NCBI GenBank assembly: GCA_903884535.1
Contig: CAISEZ010000071.1
Location: forward strand, 1-64,000
DNA from: an uncultured Verrucomicrobia subdivision 3 bacterium
GTDB taxonomy: Bacteria > Verrucomicrobiota > Verrucomicrobiia > Limisphaerales > UBA11358
Direction of reading: 5' to 3'
Length of the DNA: 64,000 nt
Below are positions 41,633 to 50,653 of the stretch, piece after piece. Below the pieces are notes generated by a model. It had not been told where the DNA came from. It did no database searches and saw only the letters and a program-made list of their open reading frames with translations. The translations under genes were made by a program, and so were the position numbers. Each line of letters begins with the position of its first letter. Positions within the stretch are counted from its first letter, which is position 1.

Positions 41633-44572
41633 TCATTTGGCGCGAAGCTGCGTCAGGCGTTCGCGGACGGTTTTGGCTTCCACCGAGTTGGTCGGCGCGT
41701 TGGCGAGGTAGGTCTGATAATTCTGGATCGCCTCGTTGGTGTTGTGCTGGCGCCAGGCAATCTCCGCGAGGCCGAAAGCGACTTGAAACGAATTGGTGTA
41801 GGTGGCCTGCAACTGGCGGTAATCCGCGCGCGCGGCGTCCAGTTTTTCGCTATCAAGGTAGGCGAGCGCGCGGTTGAACAGGGCGGTGGGATCATTGGTC
41901 TGGATGGTGAGCACGCGGGTCAACGAGGTGACTGCGCGATCATAAGCGCCGATTTGAATATTGACGTAGCCCTGGGTGAAGAGCCATTGGGCATCGTTCG
42001 GCGACCGCGCCAGCTTGCGTTCGATGAGATGCAGCGCGTTGGTGTAAAGGCCCCGCATCAAATAAGCCTGCATCGCGGTGGTCAGCAAGGTGTCGTTTTC
42101 GGGATGGCGAGCAATTTCTTTTTCAAAGAGTTCCACGCCGGCGGGGATTTCATTTTTTTGAAAATGCGCGGCGGAGGCGAGTAGGTTAATTTCGGAGGAA
42201 TTGGTTTCGTTCAAGCCGAATTTGAACGGGTGTGCCAGCGGGTCGTGCAGGGCCTCCAACGCCTGGTCCGGCTGGCGCGCATACAAATAAATCTGGCCGA
42301 GCCAGAGGCGCGTGGCGAGGTTGTCCGGGTTCAACTGGCGGACGCGGGCGAACGGTGCGGCCGCCTGCCGCATCAAGCCGCCCTGCATGAAGGCGACGGC
42401 GTTTTCAAAACAGAAACTGGGCTCGTCGAATGGGCCGTTGGCACCCATGACTTCGTTCCAGTTGCGAAATCTTCCGAACTGGTCGGCAGTGACATGCGTG
42501 AGTTCCACGGCGGCCGTGGAACCAGCCCGCAGACGTTGGTTGAAGGCGAGATTGATGGCGGCAGTGACGTTGTCGGGATTCAGTTTTTTAGCGGCGGTGA
42601 AAGCCGCCTCGGCGGGTTCCAGTTCGCCGGCGCGCTGGAGCTGGACGCCCCAGAAATCCAGACTGCGCGAATAATATGTGCCGACCAGAATGGCGTTCGG
42701 ATTCGGCTCGGCGGCGTTGTGCAGCCGTTTTAGCAGACGGTCGAAAATATTTTGCGCGTTCGGGTTGGGCGGGGCGAGGGCTTTTTCGATGCCGGGCGAA
42801 ACGTCGGCCAAGGCCTGCGACCAAAACGCTTCATTCTCGGCGACAATATTTTTTTCCATCGGCGGCGGCAGCAGCGTGTCCTCCGGCAGGTTTTTCATCG
42901 CGTAACCGAGGCCGTGTGGCTCCGGATAAAATTGTTCGAAATAATAGCCAAAGCTCGGGTTGAGATAATACAGGGAATTGGTCTTGGAAAGCTGGATGAG
43001 CAGATTGAGCTGGGCGATCGGATTCACAGTGCCCTGGTCTTTCCCCTCGACGATCAGCGGCCACGCTTTCGGAAAACGCGCGTGCAGATAACGGTGATAC
43101 GGCGCGAGATTCAGCGCCAGTGTGTCCACAACCGGATACTGCTGCGCGCGGCCTTCGCGTGCCAGCGCGGCCTGAATCAAAAGCGCTCGCGTCGGTTGTT
43201 CCTGGGTCGGGCTGTCGCTGTCGCACAGCAAAATCGCGCCACCGTGCGGCAGATTTTGGGTGGCAAACTGCGCGTATTTCAGCAGCGTGTCGTCGTTAAT
43301 GCGGCGGATGACCGGAGCATTTTTATAGAGCAGTGTGCCGACGGCGGCGATGGCGGCGATAAACACTCCGGCGACAATCACCGGACATAGCCACATGATA
43401 TTTTGGGGAAAGATGGGCAGCGGTTTGGGATTCCGACGGGTCGCCACCGCTGGCTTGGCGAACACGGCGAGAAAATAGCCGCAGAAATAGCCGAGACTCA
43501 ACGCCGCCAAATAATACAACGTCAGCGCCGGTGTCCCCAGCGCCAGATCATGCGGGCTGAACGGCGGGTCAAACATGATCCAGACACAGACGGTGAACAG
43601 CACGCCGAAGACGAGGTGAAACAGATTGTTCACCAGCGAAACGCCTATGCGACTGTTGTCGCCAAAATTTGCGCTCCAGCGAATGGATAGGATCAGCACC
43701 GGCAGCATCGTGGACAGCGACATCAACGCAAGATTGTGCCGGATGCCACCTTGCGAAATGGCTTTCAAAACCTGCCAGTCCAGACTGAGCGTGGGATGCA
43801 GACCCCGCCAAATGCCGTCAGGCAAATGGCCTGAAAATTTTGCCGCCAGCGGCAGCAGAAAAAGAAAAAACAATCCGGCGATCCCGCCCAGCACCATCCG
43901 GCCCAAAAAACGCAGGTTGAAAAAATCCAGTTTCTTCAGCCAGATCAGCGCCGTGAGAAATAAAGGGAAAAATCCGATGAACGCCCAGTTCTCTGTGATG
44001 CCGGCGCCATAGATGAGCGCCACCCAGAAGAGCCGGTTGTCATTTTCATCAATGCGGTATTCCAGCAGTTGCCAGATGACCACCGCGAACAGCAGCAGGT
44101 CAAAGGTTTCGCCGGTGAAACTGGTCGCATGTTCCCAGAACGTCAATTGCAGTCCGCCGAGCAACACCGCCAGCACCGGCGGCACCCACGCGATCCAGCC
44201 GGTCAAAAAAGCAAAATCGCTGCGTTCCCGCTGCCGCTCGGCGTCCGTGCGATCATGCGGCAGGAGTGCGACCGACCGCGCCAGCACCGCCAGCGTCAGC
44301 GCACCGCACAGCGCCGAAAAAATATTCAGCGCCAGCGGAATGTGGGCTGGCGCCAGCCAGCGGACCGGATACGTCGCCAGCCACATCAGCGGGCTGTAAA
44401 GTTGTGGTTGCCAGACGTAGCCCGAGAGGTTCGCCACCTGCCCGAGGTTGGCCAGGTTGATCCAGCGGTTCAGCGTCAGCCCGAACACGGCGAACATCGC
44501 CGCGCCCAATAGCCACGGTAGAAAACGCGGCGCAAAGTTTTTTCGCGGGTCTTTTTGAGTTTCGTTCGCCAT
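41633..44572 (-). CDS. DUF2723-type polytopic membrane protein with C-terminal TPR region
   Basis: The 979-aa protein has about twelve transmembrane helices in the first 480 residues. It starts PRFLPWLLGAAMFAVFGLTL, and the GT-C-like loop LSPLM-type segment reads VWQPQLYSPLMWLATYPVRW. FWEHATSFTGETFDLLLF marks DUF2723-type proteins. The remaining about 500 residues are soluble and contain TPR-like repeats (AGELEPAEAAFTAAKKLNPD, DAQWLFTQGYVNIQIGAYD, AWRQHNTNEAIQNYQTYL). GT-C fold enzymes move sugars from polyprenyl phosphates onto glycans or proteins. With the GT4 and WecA-like neighbours this suggests a polyprenyl-dependent glycosylation system. Confidence 0.78.
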   Translation of the reverse strand: MANETQKDPRKNFAPRFLPWLLGAAMFAVFGLTLNRWINLANLGQVANLSGYVWQPQLYSPLMWLATYPVRWLAPAHIPLALNIFSALCGALTLAVLARSVALLPHDRTDAERQRERSDFAFLTGWIAWVPPVLAVLLGGLQLTFWEHATSFTGETFDLLLFAVVIWQLLEYRIDENDNRLFWVALIYGAGITENWAFIGFFPLFLTALIWLKKLDFFNLRFLGRMVLGGIAGLFFLFLLPLAAKFSGHLPDGIWRGLHPTLSLDWQVLKAISQGGIRHNLALMSLSTMLPVLILSIRWSANFGDNSRIGVSLVNNLFHLVFGVLFTVCVWIMFDPPFSPHDLALGTPALTLYYLAALSLGYFCGYFLAVFAKPAVATRRNPKPLPIFPQNIMWLCPVIVAGVFIAAIAAVGTLLYKNAPVIRRINDDTLLKYAQFATQNLPHGGAILLCDSDSPTQEQPTRALLIQAALAREGRAQQYPVVDTLALNLAPYHRYLHARFPKAWPLIVEGKDQGTVNPIAQLNLLIQLSKTNSLYYLNPSFGYYFEQFYPEPHGLGYAMKNLPEDTLLPPPMEKNIVAENEAFWSQALADVSPGIEKALAPPNPNAQNIFDRLLKRLHNAAEPNPNAILVGTYYSRSLDFWGVQLQRAGELEPAEAAFTAAKKLNPDNVTAAINLAFNQRLRAGSTAAVELTHVTADQFGRFRNWNEVMGANGPFDEPSFCFENAVAFMQGGLMRQAAAPFARVRQLNPDNLATRLWLGQIYLYARQPDQALEALHDPLAHPFKFGLNETNSSEINLLASAAHFQKNEIPAGVELFEKEIARHPENDTLLTTAMQAYLMRGLYTNALHLIERKLARSPNDAQWLFTQGYVNIQIGAYDRAVTSLTRVLTIQTNDPTALFNRALAYLDSEKLDAARADYRQLQATYTNSFQVAFGLAEIAWRQHNTNEAIQNYQTYLANAPTNSVEAKTVRERLTQLRAK

Positions 44573-44614
44573 TGAATTTGTTCAGTTGAACCAATGCCGC
44601 GCAGGTTGGCAAGT

Positions 44615-45748
44615 TCAGTTTCGGCGGCGCAAGTCCGCCACGCATTCCACATGCTGCGTCTGCGGAAACATGTCCAGCGGCTGCACGCACGCCAATTCAA
44701 AGACACCGTCCGCGCATAAAATGTTCAAATCCCGCGCCATCGTCGCCGGATGGCAGGAAACGTAAATCACCTGCGCCGGCCGGGTTTTCCGCAATAACTC
44801 CAGCGTTTCCGGCCAGCAGCCCTTGCGCGGCGGGTCAAGAATCACCGAAGTTTTTTCCGCCGAAAATTTCGCCAGTAATGTCGGCAGGATTTCCTCCACC
44901 TTGGCCGCCACAAATTCGCCATTCTTGATGTTGCGTGCCGCCGCATTTTGCCGCGCCGCCGTGATCGCCAGTTTGTCGTATTCCACGCCGACAAACGACT
45001 CGACCACCTCGGCCGCTTCAATGCCGAAGAAGCCCACGCCGCAATACAAATCAATCAAATGGCGCGAACCGCCGGCTTGCAAAAAACCGCGCACGGTCTC
45101 GACGAGTTTCGGCAGAAGGAAAAAATTATTCTGGAAAAACGAATCCGCCGGCACCGTCCAGTTTTCCGGCTGCACGCGCAGCACCACTTTGATGCCGCCT
45201 TTCGGCGGCGGATTGGCGCGGACGTGCGTGATCTGGTCGTTCAGCGCCGGCTCGGCGATTTTGCATTCCGTGATGCTCTCGACAAATTTGTTGTCGGTGC
45301 GGACAAAGCCAATCTCCAGTTTTTTGGCCGGGCCGTTCCACTGGCTGCGGATCATGATGCGGTTGCGGTAACCGTAAGGCGCGGGGCAGGGCAGCACCGG
45401 CGCGACGACGTCGCGCAAGATTTTCCCGACGCGCTCGAATAAATCAGCGATCTGCTTTTGCTTCACGCGCAACTGCGCCGGATAATCCAAATGCTGATAT
45501 TGGCAGCCGCCGCACGCGCCGAAATATTGGCATTCCGGCGTGACGCGTTTCGGCGACGGCGTGACGATGCAGAGCAGTTTGGCGCGGGCAAAATTCTTTT
45601 TCACCTCCGTGATTTCCGCCTCGACCGTTTCGCCGATGATGACGAACGGCACAAACACCACAAATTCATCCACGCGCCCAACGCCCTCGCCGCCGAAGGC
45701 AATGTCGTGGATGGACAGCGTAATTTTGTCACCGATGTTGAAAGACAT
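44615..45748 (-). CDS. rlmD: RlmD/RumA-like 23S rRNA (uracil-C5) methyltransferase
   Basis: The 377-aa protein has an N-terminal TRAM domain (MSFNIGDKITLSIHDIAFGGEGVGRV... FVPFVIIGETVEAEI). An iron-sulfur cysteine cluster follows (CQYFGACGGCQYQHLDYP, pattern Cx5CxxC). The SAM domain shows DLYCGVGFFGIEAA, ILDPPRKGCWPETL, the catalytic-cysteine motif YVSCHPATMARDL and the C-terminal FPQTQHVECVADL. These fit the RumA/RlmD/RlmC family that methylates U1939 or U747. Which position is modified is not certain from sequence alone. Confidence 0.87.
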   Translation of the reverse strand: MSFNIGDKITLSIHDIAFGGEGVGRVDEFVVFVPFVIIGETVEAEITEVKKNFARAKLLCIVTPSPKRVTPECQYFGACGGCQYQHLDYPAQLRVKQKQIADLFERVGKILRDVVAPVLPCPAPYGYRNRIMIRSQWNGPAKKLEIGFVRTDNKFVESITECKIAEPALNDQITHVRANPPPKGGIKVVLRVQPENWTVPADSFFQNNFFLLPKLVETVRGFLQAGGSRHLIDLYCGVGFFGIEAAEVVESFVGVEYDKLAITAARQNAAARNIKNGEFVAAKVEEILPTLLAKFSAEKTSVILDPPRKGCWPETLELLRKTRPAQVIYVSCHPATMARDLNILCADGVFELACVQPLDMFPQTQHVECVADLRRRN

Positions 45749-45761
45749 TCCGTTAGTTTAG

Positions 45762-45797
45762 AAAAAAAAAGCGCGGGAAAAAGATTTTTCGCCGCGC
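45762..45797 (-). terminator. Strong intrinsic terminator after the peroxiredoxin gene
   Basis: The minus strand reads GCGCGG-C-GAAAAA-TC-TTTTTC-CCGCGC followed by nine T. It begins about 22 nt after the peroxiredoxin stop and ends before the rlmD-like start, so the two genes are separate transcription units. Confidence 0.88.
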
Positions 45798-45818
45798 GCG
45801 GAAAGTTGGTTCCTCGGT

Positions 45819-46334
45819 TTAATTCATTTTCAGCCCCGCGATGGCGGCCTGCATTTCGTCAAAGTGCTTCTGCGGATTGCCCGCGTCGGTGACGTGGACG
45901 ATTTTGCCGTCCGTGCCGATGAGGAAGCTGACGCGCTTGGCCATGTTCAGCAGCGGCATTTTCACGTCGTAAGCCTCGGTGATCTTGCCGTCCGTGTCGG
46001 CGAGCAGCGTGAAATTCAATTGGTATTCCGTGATGAACTTTTTGTGGCTCGCGGCGGAATCATAGCTGACGCCGAGGACCGCGACGTTGTTGGTCTGCAA
46101 CTCGCCCATGCGGTCGCGCAGGCCGCACGCCTCCTTGGTGCAGCCGCCGGTGAAATCCTTCGGGTAAAAATACAGCAGCACGGTTTTCTTGCCGGCGAAA
46201 TCGGCGAGCGCAACGGTTTTGCCGTCCTGGTCCAGCCCGGTGAACGCCGGGGCGGTGTCGCCGGCCTTGGGCATCTCGGCGAACAAGGTGGTGGCGGCGA
46301 GGCAAAATGCGGCGAGCAGGATTTTGATTTTCAT
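45819..46334 (-). CDS. Exported peroxiredoxin (AhpC/TSA, Bcp-like)
   Basis: The 171-aa protein has an N-terminal signal (MKIKILLAAFCLAATTLFA), then a thioredoxin-fold peroxidase. The active-site stretch is YFYPKDFTGGCTKEACGLRD, containing the peroxidatic Cys in the TxxC context and a second Cys five residues on, as in BCP/PrxQ enzymes. VLGVSYDSAASHKKF and a C-terminal FLIGTDGKIVHV also fit. It would reduce peroxides in the periplasm or at the envelope. The start at 46334 was preferred over the ORF start at 46355 because the signal peptide begins there. A strong terminator follows. Confidence 0.92.
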   Translation of the reverse strand: MKIKILLAAFCLAATTLFAEMPKAGDTAPAFTGLDQDGKTVALADFAGKKTVLLYFYPKDFTGGCTKEACGLRDRMGELQTNNVAVLGVSYDSAASHKKFITEYQLNFTLLADTDGKITEAYDVKMPLLNMAKRVSFLIGTDGKIVHVTDAGNPQKHFDEMQAAIAGLKMN

Positions 46335-46528
46335 TTCGCCTAAATTGGCACTCACTACTCATTTGGTCAAATCTTCAAAGCAAATACCTCTTGCCCATGG
46401 CGGGAGCCTTGGCAGTTTGAATGGTCGCCAACAAATCAGGCCGAAAGATTCCGCTGGAATAATAACCGTTGATAAAATTTCACGGGTGTGTTCCTATAAA
46501 TCTTATGGACAATATGGGCTTCAACTTT

Positions 46529-47184
46529 ATGAAACTATTTCGCATTGCTAATCTGGTGATTTGTTTTGCGTTTTTACAGAACGCCTCTGGTCAAGGTTTC
46601 GTAAATCTCAACTTTGAACAATCCATAGTCACAAGTTCCAACTATGTTCAGGGATTTTACTTTGGGTATTATGAAGGAACTGCAGTTGTGCCGGGCTGGT
46701 ATTGGAATGGGTCAGGCCAGTTTCACTATAATTTACTAAGCACTGGTGTTGACAACACGACATTAATTAGCGGGGCATTGGGCGGAATTGACGGAGCATT
46801 CAGCATGTTACTTCAAGCGTTTTTTTACATGAATGTTTCAGTCAGTCAAACAGGGGCGATTCCGGTAAATGCAGAGTCACTTCTATTCAAGGCACAAGCA
46901 GGCACTGGAGCTATGTTGGTTTCAGTGGGGGGCAAAACATTCCATTTTATGCTATATCGAATGGTGCAAACTACACCTTATATGGTGGCGATATATCAGC
47001 CTTTGCAGGGAATGTTGAACAGTTAGAGTTTTCTGCTGTTCCTAATGGCGGGGATAATTTTTGGACGATAGATGATATTCAATTTTCATCCGTTCCAATT
47101 CCAGAACCAAACACTTTAAGTTTGTTTGGCATTGGCATTCTGTTTTTTTATAAACGAGTGAAGCCCGCAACAAGCAGTCTTTGA
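46529..47184 (+). pseudogene. PEP-CTERM type secreted protein with a frameshift, AT-rich
   Basis: The first frame gives a signal peptide (MKLFRIANLVICFAFLQNASGQ) and a beta-rich secreted region (GFVNLNFEQSIVTSSNYVQG). At about 46,915-46,935, near GGTTTCAGTGGGGGGC, it drifts into an unrelated tail (...TFHFMLYRMVQTT). The -1 frame then continues sensibly with FSGGQNIPFYAISNGANYTL and FAGNVEQLEFSAVPNGGDNF. It ends in a PEP-CTERM-like anchor, IPEPNTLSLFGIGILFFYKR. One missing base explains the break, either a real mutation or a sequencing error in the T or G run. PEP-CTERM proteins are exported and processed by exosortases. Base composition is clearly more AT-rich than the neighbours, hinting at transfer or weak selection. 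Confidence 0.75.
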
Positions 47185-47233
47185 TAACTGTTTTTCTGGC
47201 GAAACGAATTTGGCGCAGTTCGCCCGGAACCGT

Positions 47234-47965
47234 TCACTTTTTTTGGCGCGGCCAACGGCGCAGCCCGTTTTGCAGCCACAGCCACCAGACCATCCAGAAC
47301 GCCTCGGTGACAATGCCGCGCGACAATTTGGATTTGCCTTCCACCCGTTCGGTGAAAATGATCGGCACTTCGGCGATGGTGTAGCCGTCGCGCCAGAGCC
47401 GGTGCGTCATCTCAATTTGAAAGCTGTAGCCGTTCGAGCGCACGGCGTCGAGCTGGATGGCTTGCAGCGCGCGGCGGCGAAAACATTTGTAGCCGCCGGT
47501 CGGGTCGGTGACCGGCATGCCGGTGATGATCCAGACGTAAATGCCGGCGCAACGGCTCAACAGCAGCCGTTTGAGCGGCCAGTTGAGCACGCGCACGCCG
47601 CCGGAATAACGCGAGCCGATCACCAGGTCGGCATTCTCCACGGCTTTGAGAAAATTCGGAATCTCGTCCGGGTCATGCGAGAAATCGCAGTCCATCTCGA
47701 AGATGAATTCGTAATTTTTTTCCAGCGCCCACTTGAAGCCGGTGAGGTAGGCGCGGCCCAGCCCGTTCTTTTTCGGTTCGTGGATGACGTGGATCTGCGG
47801 ATTTTTGGCGGCGAGTTCGTCGGCAATCTGGCCGGTGCCGTCCGACGAATTGCCGTCCACCACCAGCATGTCCACGGCGACGGGCAGCGACAACAGCTTC
47901 GCCGCAATGCGCGGGAGATTTTCCCGTTCATTGACTGTGGGCACAATGATGAGCGTTCGATTCAT
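47234..47965 (-). CDS. Polyprenol-phosphate mannosyltransferase-like GT2
   Basis: The 243-aa GT-A protein starts MNRTLIIVPTVNERENLPRI. It has LVVDGNSSDGTGQIADEL, HEPKKNGLGRAYLTGFKWAL, the DxD-type MDCDFSHDPDEIP, the GSRYSGG loop and TDPTGGYKCFRR. It matches dolichol-phosphate-mannose synthases of the short, soluble or peripheral type (Ppm1/DPM1), which make polyprenyl-P-mannose from GDP-mannose. It could feed GT-C enzymes such as the DUF2723 or YfhO-like proteins in this window. The start at 47965 replaces the longer ORF start. Confidence 0.9.
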   Translation of the reverse strand: MNRTLIIVPTVNERENLPRIAAKLLSLPVAVDMLVVDGNSSDGTGQIADELAAKNPQIHVIHEPKKNGLGRAYLTGFKWALEKNYEFIFEMDCDFSHDPDEIPNFLKAVENADLVIGSRYSGGVRVLNWPLKRLLLSRCAGIYVWIITGMPVTDPTGGYKCFRRRALQAIQLDAVRSNGYSFQIEMTHRLWRDGYTIAEVPIIFTERVEGKSKLSRGIVTEAFWMVWWLWLQNGLRRWPRQKK

Positions 47966-48077
47966 GCTGGCGGCGCAAATTGTTAAGGATAATTCACCCT
48001 GAAAACAAGCCGACACTTCCGGTGCGGTGAAAAACTTTCATTGCCAGCCGAAATCGTTCGACCTAGTTTTGCCGTAA

Positions 48078-48839
48078 ATGTTCATCTCGTTGCTCAATCG
48101 CCTCGGCGACCTGGCCTGGCTTTTCACCAATCCGCTCCTGCTGGCGGTGACGGTGTTCCAGATCGTGATGCTGGTGCATGCGGTCCGCAATCGCGAATGG
48201 CTATGGGCGTTTTTCATTTTCATCGGCTCCGGCATCGGCGCGTTCTGGTATTATTTCACGGCCTATCGCGATTCGCCGTCCACCGGTTTTGAACTGCCCG
48301 GCGCGCAGAGCCGCGCGCGCATCCAGCAATTGCAGGCGAAAATCCATCACCTCGACAACGCCTACCACCATTTCCAACTCGGCGACGTTTATTTTCAAAA
48401 GGGGAAATTCATCGAGGCGGAGAAATGTTACCGCGCCGCGCTGGAACGCGAGCCGAACGACATTGACACCCGCGCGCACCTCGGCCAATGCCTGTTGCGC
48501 CTGAAACGCCCCGCCGAGGCGCGGCCGCTGCTCGAAGCCGTCTGCCGGGAAAATGCCAAGCACGACTTTGGCTACTCGCTCATGGCCTACGCGGAAACGC
48601 TGACCGCGCTGAACGAGACCGACGCGGCGCTGAACATCTGGCAGCACGTCGTGGAAAACCATTCCTATCCGCGCGCCAAGGTTCAGCTCGCGGAACTTTA
48701 CCTTGCCCGGAAACAAACCGACCTCGCCCGCGCCCAGCTCAACGATGTCATCGGCGACGATGTTCACGCGCCGACGTTCCAGCGCAAGCGTGATCGCGTG
48801 TGGATCCGGCGGGCAAAAAGTTTGTTAAGAGCCTTGTAG
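48078..48839 (+). CDS. Membrane-anchored TPR protein
   Basis: The 253-aa protein has two N-terminal transmembrane segments (AWLFTNPLLLAVTVFQIVML and WLWAFFIFIGSGIGAFWYYF). TPR repeats follow: YHHFQLGDVYFQKGKFIEAEKCYRAALE, THLGQ-type RAHLGQCLLRLKRPAEARPLLE, AYAETLTALNETDAALNIWQ and AQLAELYLARKQTDLARAQL. It probably scaffolds an inner-membrane complex; partners are unknown. Its stop codon TAG lies inside the first bases (GTAGC) of a dispersed repeat. Confidence 0.78.
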   Translation: MFISLLNRLGDLAWLFTNPLLLAVTVFQIVMLVHAVRNREWLWAFFIFIGSGIGAFWYYFTAYRDSPSTGFELPGAQSRARIQQLQAKIHHLDNAYHHFQLGDVYFQKGKFIEAEKCYRAALEREPNDIDTRAHLGQCLLRLKRPAEARPLLEAVCRENAKHDFGYSLMAYAETLTALNETDAALNIWQHVVENHSYPRAKVQLAELYLARKQTDLARAQLNDVIGDDVHAPTFQRKRDRVWIRRAKSLLRAL

Positions 48840-48907
48840 CAACGAACGTGAGTTCGCTCATTCTGATTTAGGCGGAAAAGTAAGAGCCGATTCGCCTCGG
48901 CTGCTAC
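48836..48907. repeat. Dispersed palindromic repeat, class B (GTAGCA...TGCTAC)
   Basis: The 72-bp unit has outer ends GTAGCA / TGCTAC and two internal hairpins, CGAAC-GTGA-GTTCG and AGCCGA-TTCGCC-TCGGCT. A spacer of about 25 bp separates them. The first bases supply the stop codon of the TPR gene. The form resembles REP/BIME-like elements. Confidence 0.75.
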
Positions 48908-48964
48908 ATTGGCCGATATCCCGCTTTTGTTTTGCTTTCCGTCACCGGTAAAATTTCGCACACT

Positions 48965-50563
48965 ATGACCATGTCTGGACTCATCGCCATTGTCGGTCGC
49001 CCCAACGTGGGCAAATCCGCCCTGTTCAACCGCATCATCCGGCGGCGCATGGCCATTGTCCACGACCAGCCCGGCGTCACCCGCGACCGTGTCAGCGCCG
49101 AATCCGAGTGGCATGGCCGGCCGTTCACGCTGGTGGACACCGGCGGCATCGGCCTGATGCGCCGCGAAAAATCTGACGACGTCATCATCAAGGCCGCCGT
49201 CGAGCAGGTGGACATCGCCATCGAATCCGCGCAGGTCATCATTCTCGTCGTCAACGTGCAGGAAGGCATCGTGCCGCTGGACCGCGAGGTCACCGCGCGC
49301 CTGCGCCAGAGCGGCAAACCCGTGCTCGTCGCCGCGAACAAGGTGGACACGTTCCGCATGGAAAAAGAGGCCGATGTTTTTGCCGGTCTCGGATTCGAGA
49401 AAGTTTTTCCCGTCAGCGCCATTCACGGCGAAGGCATCGAAAATCTGATGACGGCGGCATTCGCCTTTCTGCCGCCGCCGGCGCCCACGGATGAAGCCGT
49501 TGAAATTGATGCGCCGGTGGAAATGGAAATCGGCCACGACGGCAAGGAACATCCCGTGCGCAAAACCGGCCCGCTGAAGATTGCCATCGTCGGCCGGCCG
49601 AACGTCGGCAAATCGTCCATCATCAATGCGCTCACGCATTCCGACCGCGTCATTGTGTCGCCGGTGCCCGGCACCACGCGCGATTCCATTGACGTGCCGT
49701 TCGAGGTGGAGACCGAGGGCGTGCGCTCGAAATATATTTTGATTGATACCGCCGGCATGCGGAAGGCGCGGCGCGTGGAGGATTCCGTGGAATTTTTCAG
49801 CGTGCAGCGCGCTGCCGAATCCATCATCCGCAGCGACATTTCCGTGCTGGTGCTGGACGCCGAGGTGGGCGTGACCGAGCAGGACAAAAAAATCGCCGAC
49901 ACCATCGTCGAGAACCGCCGCGCCTGCATCATTGTCATCAACAAATGGGATTTGTTCGCCGACAAGGTGCTGGCCGACCGGCAAAAAGAGATCAAGCGGC
50001 GCGAAGATAAAAAGCGCACCGAGGGCCAGGAGAAAACCATGTCCACGCTGGCGGAGTTCGGCGGGTGGGTGCAGAAGAAACTGTTTTTCCTCGACTACGC
50101 GCCGGTGATTTTCACCTCGGCCAAATCCGGTTTCCATCTGGACCGGCTGCTGGAGACCATCCGCTTTGTTGCGGCGCAGTTGCAGCAAAAGGTGCCGACG
50201 GCGATTTTGAACCGCTCGTTGCGCGATGCCGTTGAAAAACGCCAGCCCATCAGCGCCGCCGGCCATCGCCTGAAATTTTTCTACGCCACGCAGGTCCGCC
50301 AGGCCCCGCCGACCTTTTTGTTGTTCGTGAACCGCGACGAGTTGTTCTCCGACGCCTACAAAAAATATCTCGCCGGCGAAATGCGCACGGCGTTCGGCTA
50401 CGAAGGCTGTCCGGTGGTGCTGGTGCCCAAGGCCCGGCCGAAAACCGTGGAGTCGGTGCGCAAGCTCAAGCCGTCGAACAAAAATCTCGCCGGCCGGATG
50501 GATGCGCATCGCGCGGCCCGTCGCGCCCGCTACACGCGGACAAATCCGAAAAACACGCGCTAA
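48965..50563 (+). CDS. der: Ribosome biogenesis GTPase Der (EngA)
   Basis: Der is a tandem-GTPase 50S assembly factor. The 532-aa protein has two complete G domains: GRPNVGKSALFNRI, VDTGGIG and NKVD in the first, and GRPNVGKSSIINAL, DTAGMRKA and NKWD in the second. The C-terminal KH-like domain follows (LKFFYATQVRQAPPTFLLFVN) with a basic tail RAARRARYTRTN. The linker between the G domains is acidic. I used the ATG at 48965; the Met at 48971 (MSGLIAIVG) is equally plausible. Neighbours do not add functional information. Confidence 0.96.
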   Translation: MTMSGLIAIVGRPNVGKSALFNRIIRRRMAIVHDQPGVTRDRVSAESEWHGRPFTLVDTGGIGLMRREKSDDVIIKAAVEQVDIAIESAQVIILVVNVQEGIVPLDREVTARLRQSGKPVLVAANKVDTFRMEKEADVFAGLGFEKVFPVSAIHGEGIENLMTAAFAFLPPPAPTDEAVEIDAPVEMEIGHDGKEHPVRKTGPLKIAIVGRPNVGKSSIINALTHSDRVIVSPVPGTTRDSIDVPFEVETEGVRSKYILIDTAGMRKARRVEDSVEFFSVQRAAESIIRSDISVLVLDAEVGVTEQDKKIADTIVENRRACIIVINKWDLFADKVLADRQKEIKRREDKKRTEGQEKTMSTLAEFGGWVQKKLFFLDYAPVIFTSAKSGFHLDRLLETIRFVAAQLQQKVPTAILNRSLRDAVEKRQPISAAGHRLKFFYATQVRQAPPTFLLFVNRDELFSDAYKKYLAGEMRTAFGYEGCPVVLVPKARPKTVESVRKLKPSNKNLAGRMDAHRAARRARYTRTNPKNTR

Positions 50564-50653
50564 AAGAGTTCGCCGGATTGAAAGCTGGAAGCTTTTCCAA
50601 TTGGGCAGCGTCAACCCCGATTGGTTGTTGCTAATGGATCAGGCTCGGCTTGC

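Noticed and set aside
50571-50600. AAAGCT-GGA-AGCTTT palindrome after der as a further class A repeat
   Set aside because: It has a short stem and only a GGA loop, and lacks the other three hairpins and the outer ends, so similarity may be chance.
48764-50614. 616-aa minus-strand ORF across der
   Set aside because: Antisense of the Der GTPase; Arg/His/Gly-rich without family features, despite its length.
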